A stretch of 64,000 nt of DNA from Allobosea sp. (GTDB lineage Bacteria; Pseudomonadota; Alphaproteobacteria; Rhizobiales; Beijerinckiaceae), in contig JAAEQB010000111.1 in assembly GCA_024231975.1 (NCBI GenBank), forward strand, positions 186,001 through 250,000, given 5' to 3'. Below are positions 16,223-23,419 of the stretch, in pieces (position 1 is the stretch's first letter; every line of letters begins with the position of its first letter). The notes under the pieces were generated by a model, which ran no database searches, was not told the DNA's origin, and saw only the letters and a list, made by a program, of their open reading frames with translations. A program made the translations under genes and the position numbers.

Positions 16223-17155
16223 ATGCAGATCAACGGCATCCACCACGTCACCGCAATCGCCGGGCCGGCGCGCCGCAATCTCGACTTCTACAGCCGCGTT
16301 CTCGGCCTGCGCCTGGTCAAGAAAACCGTGAATTTCGACGATCCGACCACCTGGCACATCTATTTCGGCGATGCCGATGGCAATCCGGGCACGATCCTGA
16401 CCTTCTTCCCCTGGGAGCACGTCGCGCCCGGCCGGCTCGGCGTCGGCGAGACGGAGGTGACCAGCTTCCGCATCCCGGCGGCGGCGGTAGGCTACTGGAC
16501 GCATCGCCTCATCGCCAACGGCGTGGCTCACGATGCCCCGCAGAAGCGCTTCGGCGAGACCGTGCTGAGCTTCCGCGATCCGGACGGCATGCGGCTCGCG
16601 CTGGTCGCCGTCCCGGGCGCCGAGAGCGAACCGGCCTTCGACAAGGGCGAGGTGCCCGTCGAGTCCGCCGTCCGCGGCTTCCACGGTGTCACCCTGCTGC
16701 TCGACAAGACGGAGACGACCGCCGCGATCCTGCGCGATGTGTTCGGCTTCGTCGAGGCCGGCCGCGAGGGCAACACTGTCCGCATGCGGGCCGAAGGCAC
16801 CGCCCATGGCGGCGTCGTCGACCTGCGTGCAGCCGGCGGCTTCCTGCCGGCCCGGATGGGCGCGGGCTCGGTGCATCACATCGCCTTCCGCGCCGGCGAC
16901 GACGCGGAGCAGGCCCGCATGGTGAAGACGCTGTCCGAGACTTTCGGCCTGCGCCCCACCGAGCAGAGGGATCGGGATTATTTCCGCTCCGTCTACTTTC
17001 GCGAGCCTGGCGGCGTGCTGTTCGAGATCGCCACCGACGCGCCCGGCTTCGCCATCGACGAGCCGGCCGAGGGCCTCGGCAGCGCGCTCAAGCTGCCGGC
17101 GCAGTACGAGCCGCGCCGCGCCGAGATCGAAGCCGTGCTGCCGGCACTGGCCTGA
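16223..17155 (+). CDS. VOC-family ring-cleaving dioxygenase (MhqO-like)
   Basis: 310 residues with two vicinal-oxygen-chelate modules. The N-terminus INGIHHVTAIAGPARRNLDFYSRVLGLRLVKKTVNFDDP and YFGDADGNPGTILTFFPW are strongly typical of the MhqO/MhqA-like ring-cleaving dioxygenases; the second module begins FHGVTLLLDK and carries HHIAFRAGDDAEQ with a later FREPGGVLFEIATDAPGF. Candidate metal ligands are His8 (HHVT), the second-module His and the Glu of LFEIA. Substrates in characterised relatives are hydroquinones or catechols. ATG with GGAGG 9 nt upstream. The next gene, 67 bp on, is the carboxylesterase. Confidence 0.88.
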   Translation: MQINGIHHVTAIAGPARRNLDFYSRVLGLRLVKKTVNFDDPTTWHIYFGDADGNPGTILTFFPWEHVAPGRLGVGETEVTSFRIPAAAVGYWTHRLIANGVAHDAPQKRFGETVLSFRDPDGMRLALVAVPGAESEPAFDKGEVPVESAVRGFHGVTLLLDKTETTAAILRDVFGFVEAGREGNTVRMRAEGTAHGGVVDLRAAGGFLPARMGAGSVHHIAFRAGDDAEQARMVKTLSETFGLRPTEQRDRDYFRSVYFREPGGVLFEIATDAPGFAIDEPAEGLGSALKLPAQYEPRRAEIEAVLPALA

Positions 17156-17165
17156 ATGTCAAAAA

Positions 17166-17189
17166 GCGCTCCGCCTTCGGGCGGGGCGC
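17166..17189 (+). other. Intercistronic UUCG hairpin
   Basis: Ten-base-pair stem GCGCTCCGCC / GGCGGGGCGC (one T-G pair) with a TTCG loop, between the VOC and hydrolase genes. No T-run follows, so it more likely shapes mRNA processing or stability than termination. Confidence 0.5.
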
Positions 17190-17222
17190 CCTTCACCGAA
17201 CATCCTGAAAGGAGGCCGTGTC

Positions 17223-17852
17223 ATGAGCGCGTCCGAAACCTTCATCCATCGCTTCGAGCCGGCGATCGTGCCGGGCCGGGCGCCGCTCCTTCTGCTGCAC
17301 GGCACCGGCGGCGACGAAAACGACCTGCTGCCACTGGGGCGCACCGTCGCGCCGGGGGCTGCGCTGCTCTCGCCGCGTGGTCGCACCCTCGAGGCTGGCA
17401 TGCCGCGCTTCTTCCGCCGCCTGGCCGAGGGCGTCTTCGACGAGGACGACCTCACCCGGCGCACCCATGAGCTCGCCGATTTCGTCGAGCAGGCACGGGC
17501 GGAATACGGGCTGCCGGCGCCGATCGCACTCGGCTTCTCCAACGGCGCCAACATCGCCGCCGCGATGTTGCTGCTGCGACCGGAGGTGCTGTCGGGAGCG
17601 GTGCTGCTGCGGGCGATGTCGCCCTTCGAAAAGCCGCCGGCGGCGGCTCTGGACGGCAAGCCCGTGCTGATCGTTTCCGGCAGCTTCGATCCGATCATCC
17701 CGGAGAATAATGCGGCGCGCCTGGCGGCGACGCTCACCGGGGCAGGGGCTGCGGTCGCGCATCGCAGCCTGCCGACCGGTCATGGCCTGTCGCAGGCCGA
17801 TCTGGGGCTGGTGCGGGATTGGCTGGCGCAGCGCCCCGCGCTCGCGGCTTGA
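17223..17852 (+). CDS. Alpha/beta hydrolase, phospholipase/carboxylesterase type (MhqD-like)
   Basis: 209 residues. The oxyanion segment LLLLHGTGGDENDL, the nucleophile elbow GFSNGAN (G-x-S-x-G), an Asp in GSFDPIIPENN and the catalytic His in PTGHGLSQAD form the triad. The size and the HGTGGDE signature match the carboxylesterase family that contains MhqD. Together with the VOC dioxygenase and DoxX it completes a set known from Bacillus as a quinone-resistance system. ATG with AGGAGG upstream. Confidence 0.88.
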   Translation: MSASETFIHRFEPAIVPGRAPLLLLHGTGGDENDLLPLGRTVAPGAALLSPRGRTLEAGMPRFFRRLAEGVFDEDDLTRRTHELADFVEQARAEYGLPAPIALGFSNGANIAAAMLLLRPEVLSGAVLLRAMSPFEKPPAAALDGKPVLIVSGSFDPIIPENNAARLAATLTGAGAAVAHRSLPTGHGLSQADLGLVRDWLAQRPALAA

Positions 17853-17859
17853 GGCGGGC

Positions 17860-18009
17860 TCAGGCTCCGGGCCTGATGTGCTTGCTGAGATAGCACGTCA
17901 GGCCGAGCCCGCCGAGCATGACCGAGATCATATAGGGGCCGAACAGGCAGGCGACGAACACGGCCGCGATGAAGCCGAGCATCAGGCTGTTGCGCCAGTC
18001 CAGGGTCAT
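17860..18009 (-). CDS. Small single-helix membrane protein
   Basis: 49 residues: MTLDWRNSLMLGFIAAVFVA, then CLFGPYMISVMLGGLGLTCYLSKHIRPGA. Two hydrophobic stretches, perhaps a hairpin. The start at 18009 has GGAGG 8 nt upstream; a longer frame extends to 18057. It converges with the hydrolase 7 bp away. No family recognised. Confidence 0.5.
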   Translation of the reverse strand: MTLDWRNSLMLGFIAAVFVACLFGPYMISVMLGGLGLTCYLSKHIRPGA

Positions 18010-18164
18010 GACGGGGCCTCCACGAATCGGTGCCAGTATCATGAAGATAACCTTCACCCTGTGAACCGCATTTGAACAGAATACCTTAACGAGTTCTTAC
18101 CGTTGCGGGGACTTCCTCAGACGGGCGCCCGAGCGGCTTCGGTGAGGCTGGTGCTGGCGCTTCG

Positions 18165-18203
18165 GGCACGGAAACAGTGAAGCGGCGACACTGTTTCCGT
18201 GCC
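18165..18203. repeat. Perfect 15-bp inverted repeat
   Basis: GGCACGGAAACAGTG (18165-18179), a 9-nt spacer, then its exact reverse complement (18189-18203). It lies in the 343-bp gap between two small membrane proteins. No T-run adjoins it. It may be a bidirectional hairpin or a regulator site. The rest of the gap holds a CtrA-like site with one mismatch at 18086-18101 (TTAA-N7-TTACC). Confidence 0.65.
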
Positions 18204-18352
18204 TGGGCCGTTCTCGCGCGTTGACTTCCCTTGACGGTTTTCCGCTTCGCCGGGAGAATCGGGAACATGGTTGGTCGGCTGAACGATGGATTGGCCGTGG
18301 CGCGGGGCTCCGCTCCGGCGCGCCGGAGGTCGATGGTCAGGCGGAGGCGGCC

Positions 18353-18541
18353 ATGACCAATATCCTCCTCATCGCCGGGATCATCGCGACACTGGCCGCC
18401 TCGATCTGGCTCGCGCTGGAAGGCAGCGCGGCCCTGGCCTTGCCATTGGTGATCGTCTTCGCCGGGCTGGTGCGCACCCTGGTCCGCCGCACGGGACGCA
18501 GGGGCATCACGCCGCCCGCGCACGACGACCGGCTGCTGTGA
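18353..18541 (+). CDS. Small membrane protein of unknown function
   Basis: 62 residues. MTNILLIAGIIATLAASIWL and ALEGSAALALPLVIVFAGLV give two membrane helices; a basic tail RTLVRRTGRRGITPPAHDD follows. ATG with GGAGG 6-7 nt upstream. No family recognised. It lies 68 bp before the tRNA gene, on the same strand. Confidence 0.55.
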   Translation: MTNILLIAGIIATLAASIWLALEGSAALALPLVIVFAGLVRTLVRRTGRRGITPPAHDDRLL

Positions 18542-18609
18542 ATCCAGCGTGGCGAACCGGCAATTGCCGCGTTGCATCGCGGCCGCGTGCACTCTATAAG
18601 CCGACGCGT

Positions 18610-18687
18610 CGGAGCGTAGCGCAGCCCGGTTAGCGCACTTGTCTGGGGGACAAGGGGTCGGAGGTTCGAATCCTCTCGCTCCGACCA
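18610..18687 (+). tRNA. tRNA-Pro(GGG)
   Basis: Full cloverleaf: acceptor CGGAGCG / CGCTCCG with A73 and an encoded CCA; D-stem GCGC / GCGC; anticodon stem CTTGT / ACAAG with loop CTGGGGG, which puts GGG at positions 34-36; T-loop TTCGAAT. The length is 78 nt. A long open frame on the other strand that begins MVGARGFEPPTPCPPD is the well-known antisense-tRNA artefact and supports the call. Confidence 0.97.
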
Positions 18688-18781
18688 TTCTCTTCTTTGA
18701 ACTCTGTTTTACGAAGGGCGGCTCGGCCGCCCGCTTTGGTATGTCCTGGACGAAATCGGCTCAGGGACCGCCAACCAGCGC

Positions 18782-18952
18782 ATGTCCGCTAGCTTTCCGA
18801 TGAGCGGCCGCGTGCCGTCCCGGCCAGCCAGAATCAGACTCGTCCTGCTGCTCCTCGCCTTTGCGTTCTCCGCATGTGCGCGGGAAGGCGCGCGCCCTGG
18901 GACTTGCCATGCTCACAAGGTCACCAATGGCGAGCTGACGGAGTGCGGGTGA
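18782..18952 (+). CDS. Small predicted lipoprotein
   Basis: 56 residues. A signal with basic N-part (SRPARIRL) and hydrophobic core VLLLLAFAFSAC ends in a lipobox-like F-S-A-C, so the mature part would be about 25 residues: CAREGARPGTCHAHKVTNGE, then LTECG. Two further Cys remain. The ribosome site is weak. It lies between the tRNA and the leader-peptide gene. The flanking stretches 18688-18781 and 18953-19159 show nothing else. Confidence 0.4.
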   Translation: MSASFPMSGRVPSRPARIRLVLLLLAFAFSACAREGARPGTCHAHKVTNGELTECG

Positions 18953-19159
18953 CCTGCACGCTGTGAGGTTGCCAGAGGCATTCGCGGCGGGGCGGCCGGT
19001 CGACCTGCCGATAAGTCGCGGTGAAAAGACACCCCCGCCGCCGGCGCGAGCCGGCCGATCTCTCAAGCTGTTAGGCGTGTGTAAGCGCGGGCCGGTCAAA
19101 TACCTCTCATCAAGCCGGGCGAAGAAGCCACCGGCCGGACGCTGAGAGGAAACTCGATC

Positions 19160-19396
19160 ATGACCAGTACCAGCAGTAACGCTTTCGACATCGCCTGCGA
19201 CACCTCGGTTGCCTTGACCGATGCCGAACTCGACGCCGTGTCCGGCACCGGTGTCGGCCAGAAGATCTTCGGTATCGCGCTGACGGCCGCTGGCGTCCTG
19301 ACCACCGTGGCGGGCGTGGCCGGTCGGCAATGGGGTGTCGCCGGCCGCGGCACCAACATGATCCTCGACGGGATCGGCAATATCGAAGCCGCTTGA
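19160..19396 (+). CDS. Small peptide with double-glycine-type leader
   Basis: 78 residues. The N-terminal part (FDIACDTSVALTDAELDAVSG, then TG) has the pattern L-(S/T)-x-x-E-L-x-x-V-S-G-x-G of leader peptides removed by C39 peptidase exporters, though the site here is S-G-T-G instead of G-G. The remainder is Gly/Ala-rich with one hydrophobic helix (IFGIALTAAGVLTTVAGVAG), as in pore-forming bacteriocin-like peptides. AGAGGA lies 9 nt before the ATG. No C39 exporter or immunity gene is in the window. Many Hyphomicrobiales carry such orphan peptides; function not established. Confidence 0.55.
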   Translation: MTSTSSNAFDIACDTSVALTDAELDAVSGTGVGQKIFGIALTAAGVLTTVAGVAGRQWGVAGRGTNMILDGIGNIEAA

Positions 19397-19407
19397 GCGC
19401 ATGGCCG

Positions 19408-19443
19408 CAAAAGAAGGCCGCCGTCTCTTTCGGAGAGGCGGCC
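19408..19443 (-). terminator. Terminator of the beta-helix gene
   Basis: GGCCGCC-g-TCTC / GAGA-GGCGGCC (19416-19443) with a TTTCG loop. Read on the minus strand it is followed by TTCTTTT, so it best serves the leftward gene, and may also end the peptide transcript. Confidence 0.6.
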
Positions 19444-19517
19444 AGTTCAACACAAGGGATTAAATCACACCGCTGCCGATCGTCGTTGCGATGACGGGGA
19501 TCATTCCAATCCCTTCC

Positions 19518-21080
19518 TCACGCGCTGATGTTCCCGGTAGAGTGATTGGTGCCGGCGACGACGAGGTTCCCACTCCCATTCCCAAGCGAGAAATTGCCGG
19601 AATAGGAGATCCGGTCGGTATTGCCGTCGAGGCTGATGCCGACCGAGCTGCCACTTCCGAGAACGACGTTCCCGTTGCAGGTCGACTGGCCACAATAGGC
19701 GGCTGTCGCAGCGGTGAAACGGATCCCGTAGGTCGCCGCCGCATTGATGGTGTTACCGATGCAGCTGTTGTAGAGGCAGGAGAAGCCGACATGTTGGAAC
19801 AGGATACCGATGACGCCGCCGTAGATATTGTTCGCGGAGACGTTGATGAATTGTCCGTCGAGGATCCAAATCCCCGTCGAGACATTATAGAAGGTATTGC
19901 CGACAACGGCGCAGTACTGAATCTGGTACCCATTGCCTGCAGATACGAGGATTGCCGCAGCGTTGCTGGCCAGGCCCTCGAACGTGTTGCCGCTGACGAC
20001 GCTATTGTACATCGCCCCGGCGATAGCGACGCCTTGCCCCATGGTGCCAGAAATCCGGTTGCCATGAATGACGGTGTTTCGGATCGTCCCCGCGGTCGAG
20101 CCGTTGCAGTTGATGCCGTATTGCGCGTAGCCACCGCCGCGAACGATATTGTTCGAGATGTTGTTGTCGCGGGCCGTCCCGGTCGCGGCAACCAGGTAGA
20201 AGGGGCGGTTGCGGACACCGACGACCGAGTTGCCAAGAATGTTGGCGCCGTCCGTGTTCTGGCACATGATGCCGATGTAGTATCGGCCGTTGACCTTGAC
20301 GCCTTCGACGACGCAGTCGGTCGACCCAAATACGGTGATGGCGCTCGCGCTGGTGGTTGCCCAGACGCCGATCCAGTTCGCCCAGGTACTGCCGATATTG
20401 GGGCCTTTGACGTCGACAACATTGACCGTCAACGACGTGCCGGAATAGGCCGTTACTTTGGCGATCAGGTAATGGCGGGTATCTCCGGCAGGCGTGAGCT
20501 CGATATCGCTGTTGACTGCCCAGTTCATCCCTGTGGGAACGGTGAAGGTCTTCGATCCGAGCGATACCGTGTTGGAGGTGGTTGAGGTGAAACCGGCCGT
20601 GGTGTCGATGGTGATGCCGCGGATCGTGACCCGGTTCTTGTTGAGTACCAGGAAGAGTTCGGCAGATACGTCCTTCGTCCGCCGGAACACGGCATCGGAC
20701 GGCCCCTCGACGAGAACGCCGCTGTCCGGCAGCAGGCTGCCGGTGGGTACGACATATGTGCCGCTATTGGCGCGGGCCGGCACGTTGAAAGCTGAGGCAT
20801 AGTCGAGCCAAGCCTGCAGCGCGACCGTGTCGTCGGTCACGCCGTCGCCCTTGGCGCCGAGTTGTAGCGACTGGACCCCGCCCGGAGCCCACAGCGACCA
20901 CCAACGCGAATCCGCCGTCTGGATGTGCCATGGCTTGGCAGGCGAGGGCGAAGAAACCTCGACATAGTCCGAAGGCGGCCCATCATTGACGGTCGTATAT
21001 CCGTAAACAGTGAATTGCTTCGTCGCAGGCGGGATGGTGGCTGCGATTGCGTCTGCGCGCGTGTCGAAACTGATCGTCAT
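19518..21080 (-). CDS. Right-handed beta-helix (pectate-lyase-like) protein
   Basis: 520 residues. The signature LGAKGDGVTDDTVALQAWLD (about residue 80) begins the pectate_lyase_3 fold; then parallel-helix repeats rich in N, G and T (for example GNSVVGVRNRPFYLVAAT, SNNIVRGGGYAQYGINCNG, VSGNTFEGLASNAAAILV) continue to the C-terminus. There is no signal peptide. The N-terminal 75 residues resemble the adaptor end of phage tail spikes. Such folds bind or cut polysaccharides. GC is visibly lower than in the neighbours. The start at 21080 has GGAGG 6 nt upstream. It lies beside the exopolysaccharide genes; cargo or substrate unknown. Confidence 0.75.
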   Translation of the reverse strand: MTISFDTRADAIAATIPPATKQFTVYGYTTVNDGPPSDYVEVSSPSPAKPWHIQTADSRWWSLWAPGGVQSLQLGAKGDGVTDDTVALQAWLDYASAFNVPARANSGTYVVPTGSLLPDSGVLVEGPSDAVFRRTKDVSAELFLVLNKNRVTIRGITIDTTAGFTSTTSNTVSLGSKTFTVPTGMNWAVNSDIELTPAGDTRHYLIAKVTAYSGTSLTVNVVDVKGPNIGSTWANWIGVWATTSASAITVFGSTDCVVEGVKVNGRYYIGIMCQNTDGANILGNSVVGVRNRPFYLVAATGTARDNNISNNIVRGGGYAQYGINCNGSTAGTIRNTVIHGNRISGTMGQGVAIAGAMYNSVVSGNTFEGLASNAAAILVSAGNGYQIQYCAVVGNTFYNVSTGIWILDGQFINVSANNIYGGVIGILFQHVGFSCLYNSCIGNTINAAATYGIRFTAATAAYCGQSTCNGNVVLGSGSSVGISLDGNTDRISYSGNFSLGNGSGNLVVAGTNHSTGNISA

Positions 21081-21293
21081 TCTTGTCCTCCCGGGTTGGC
21101 CAAACACAGCGATGCGCTCGGGTCGCCGTTGTAAGGCCTCCCGGAACAGCGGGGATTGATTGCCGGGAAATCCCCGCGGTCGGGTGCTGACCGCGGGCCG
21201 CCGCGCTGCCTGCCCTGCCGCCGTTGAGCTCGCCTGCGGCGCGACGGCTCGCCTCGGCGCTGTCCCGTTTCGGAGCGCTGGGCTCTTTCGCTC

Positions 21294-21309
21294 GTTAACC
21301 TTCCCTTAA
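21294..21309 (-). promoter_or_regulatory. CtrA-type box
   Basis: GTTAA-N7-TTAA is an exact reverse complement of the CtrA full site TTAA-N7-TTAAC. It lies 72 bp before the methyltransferase and 214 bp before the divergent beta-helix gene. The rest of the 300-bp gap is GC-rich and shows no other feature. Confidence 0.6.
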
Positions 21310-21380
21310 GGCTTCGATTGCGCGGCCCCTGCTGCGGGCGCAGGGTCGGTGCCTCACAGCAGGAAACGGGACATATCGTC

Positions 21381-22193
21381 ATGTCGATGGCGTTGAGCGA
21401 TCGTCGCTCGCTGCGGCCGCAGGATGTCGCCGCCGCGGGCAAGGGCTCGATGGAGAGCTTTTTCGCCGGGCTCCAGCCCGATTGGCACTCCGATTGGGCC
21501 TGGGATCATTACGAGGCGACGATCCTGGCGCTGATGCACCAGTTCGGGCTGAAGCGGCTCTGCGAGATCGGCGGCGGCCGCGACCCGCTCTTCGGCACCG
21601 AGGATGCACGCCGCCACGGCCTCGACCTCATCGTCAACGACATCGATGCGGGCGAACTCGCGCTGACGCCGAAAGGGCTGCGCACCGCCCGCTTCGACAT
21701 CGCCGGCGATCTTTCAGAGCCGGATGCCGCCCGCGGCGGCTACGACATGATGATCTCGCGCATGGTGTTCGAGCATGTCCATGACGTCGAGCGCGCCTGG
21801 AGCAACATCCATGCCTTGCTGGCGCCCGGTGGTATCGGGCTCGCCTTCGTGCCGACCTTGTGGGCGCCGGTCTTCGCGCTCAACCACGTCCTGCCGAAGA
21901 AGGTCTCGCACGCCATCGTGCAGGCGCTGTTTCCCGCACGCCGCGCCGACGGCGACGACCCGGTCTTCCCGGCATTCTACGACTGGTGCCGCGGCAGTCG
22001 CGCCCGCCTGGAGCCGATGCTGCAGCGGGCCGGCTTCCGTGATGTCCACGTCCAGCCGTTCTGGGGCAGCGGCTATTTCGCGCGCATGCCGGGCCTGCGC
22101 GGCCTCGATGCGGCCTTCAACCGGCTCGCGGCCAGGGCCGATTGGCGCTTCGTGACGACCTATGCCTACGTCGTGGTGCGCAAGGAGCGCTGA
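21381..22193 (+). CDS. SAM-dependent methyltransferase
   Basis: 270 residues, class I Rossmann fold: LCEIGGGRDPLFG (motif I, with G-G-G-R), LDLIVNDIDAGEL (motif II acid), then DMMISRMVFEHVHDVERAWSNIHALLAPGG (motif IV/post). The C-terminal region is longer than usual. It is next to exopolysaccharide genes, so it could methylate a sugar or the carrier-linked glycan, but it also resembles generic SAM enzymes. The ATG at 21381 is preceded by GGAAACGGGA; an ATG two codons later is an alternative. The 3' end overlaps the convergent polymerase gene by 28 bp. Confidence 0.8.
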   Translation: MSMALSDRRSLRPQDVAAAGKGSMESFFAGLQPDWHSDWAWDHYEATILALMHQFGLKRLCEIGGGRDPLFGTEDARRHGLDLIVNDIDAGELALTPKGLRTARFDIAGDLSEPDAARGGYDMMISRMVFEHVHDVERAWSNIHALLAPGGIGLAFVPTLWAPVFALNHVLPKKVSHAIVQALFPARRADGDDPVFPAFYDWCRGSRARLEPMLQRAGFRDVHVQPFWGSGYFARMPGLRGLDAAFNRLAARADWRFVTTYAYVVVRKER

Positions 22194-23419
22194 GCCTCTC
22201 CGGTCGGCACCGGCAGGGCCGCCAGGCCCCAGATCAGGCCGAGCATCAGGTAGAAGTGGCGCCAGTGGTCGGTATCGATCTGCAGTCCCTGCAGGATCGT
22301 GACGAACAGAGCCGACCAGATCACGATCGCATGGCCCTGCCAGGGCGTGCGGCGGAAGACGGCGCGCCAGCCGGCGATGCAGGTCGCGACCGTCAGCGCC
22401 AGATAGGTGATGCCGCCGAGCCAGCCATAGGAGGCGAAGGCGTTGATGTAGACGTTGTGCGGGTCTTCCGGAAAGGTAAAGCGGAAGCGCAGCGGCCCGA
22501 ACCCGTTCGGTAGGTCGAGCAGCAGCGGCAGCGAACGCAGCTGGCTGCCGAAGCGGCCGGTGACGCCCTGGTCGTAGTCCTGGTCCAGGCTGGCGCGGAT
22601 CTCGAACACGCTGCGGATGTTCTCGAAGGAGAGCGCGATCAGCAGGGCCACGACCACCAGCACCAGCATGACCAGCGTCAGGAAGACGATGCGGGCCCGC
22701 TGCGAGGTGCTGCTCGAGGTCAGGAAGGTCAGGCTCGTCATCATCAGGGTCGCCGCGACGAGATTGCCCCAGGCGCCGCGCGAGAAGGTGAGGAACAGCG
22801 CCAGAAGCGGCACGCTCATCAGCAGGAAGCCCTTCGCCAACCCGATGCGGCCGGTGAGGATGGCATGCAGCAGATAGGTCAGCGGCAGCACGAGGAAGGG
22901 GCCGAGCACGTTCGGGTCCTTGAAGGTGCCCGATGCCCGGGAGGCGTAGGTGAACACGCCGGAGAGCCCGCCGACGTCGAAATAGCCGAGGATGGCGGCA
23001 AGGCCCGCGCACCAGGCGGCGAACAGATAGCCCTTGCGCAGCGTCTCCAGCCGGCCGAGCGGATCCTCCGCCATGATCGCGGCGAAGAAGATCGCGGTCA
23101 GCATCAGATAGACCGAGACGGCGGTGAAACGGACGGAGGCCGGCTCGTCCATCCAGGGGATCAGCGCGATCACGCCGCCGATATTGTAGACGAGCAGCAG
23201 CACCGCCATGGGCAGCAGCTTCTGTGAGAAGCGAATGCCGGTGATCGCGAAGACGAGCAGCGTGATCGGGAAGACGAATTCGTAAGGCGAGGGCTCGATC
23301 AGGGCGAGGAAGCTCACCGCCATCAGCAGCCACAGCGTGCCGCGCTTGATCGCGGCATAGGAGACGGTCAGCCCCCTGCGCCGGGCCTGGCCGTCCGGTT
23401 CCTGCGCCAGCGCGCTCAA
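22166..23419 (-). CDS. O-antigen ligase/polymerase (Wzy-like) membrane protein
   Basis: 417 residues with about ten to twelve membrane helices and a large periplasmic loop in the second half, as in O-antigen ligases and Wzy polymerases. The segment SRASGTFKDPNVLGPFLVLPLTYLLHA contains the family's G-T-F-x-D-P/N motif, and FPEDPHNVYINAFASYGW carries the conserved P-H-N motif of the family's periplasmic loop. It polymerises or ligates undecaprenyl-linked repeat units. The start overlaps the stop of the initiating transferase by 4 bp (ATGA), giving a two-gene operon. Confidence 0.85.
   Translation of the reverse strand: MSALAQEPDGQARRRGLTVSYAAIKRGTLWLLMAVSFLALIEPSPYEFVFPITLLVFAITGIRFSQKLLPMAVLLLVYNIGGVIALIPWMDEPASVRFTAVSVYLMLTAIFFAAIMAEDPLGRLETLRKGYLFAAWCAGLAAILGYFDVGGLSGVFTYASRASGTFKDPNVLGPFLVLPLTYLLHAILTGRIGLAKGFLLMSVPLLALFLTFSRGAWGNLVAATLMMTSLTFLTSSSTSQRARIVFLTLVMLVLVVVALLIALSFENIRSVFEIRASLDQDYDQGVTGRFGSQLRSLPLLLDLPNGFGPLRFRFTFPEDPHNVYINAFASYGWLGGITYLALTVATCIAGWRAVFRRTPWQGHAIVIWSALFVTILQGLQIDTDHWRHFYLMLGLIWGLAALPVPTGEAQRSLRTTT

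Noticed and set aside
18086..18688. Long minus-strand open frame starting MVGARGFEPPTPCPPD
   Set aside because: It is antisense to tRNA-Pro; this reading is a frequent annotation artefact.
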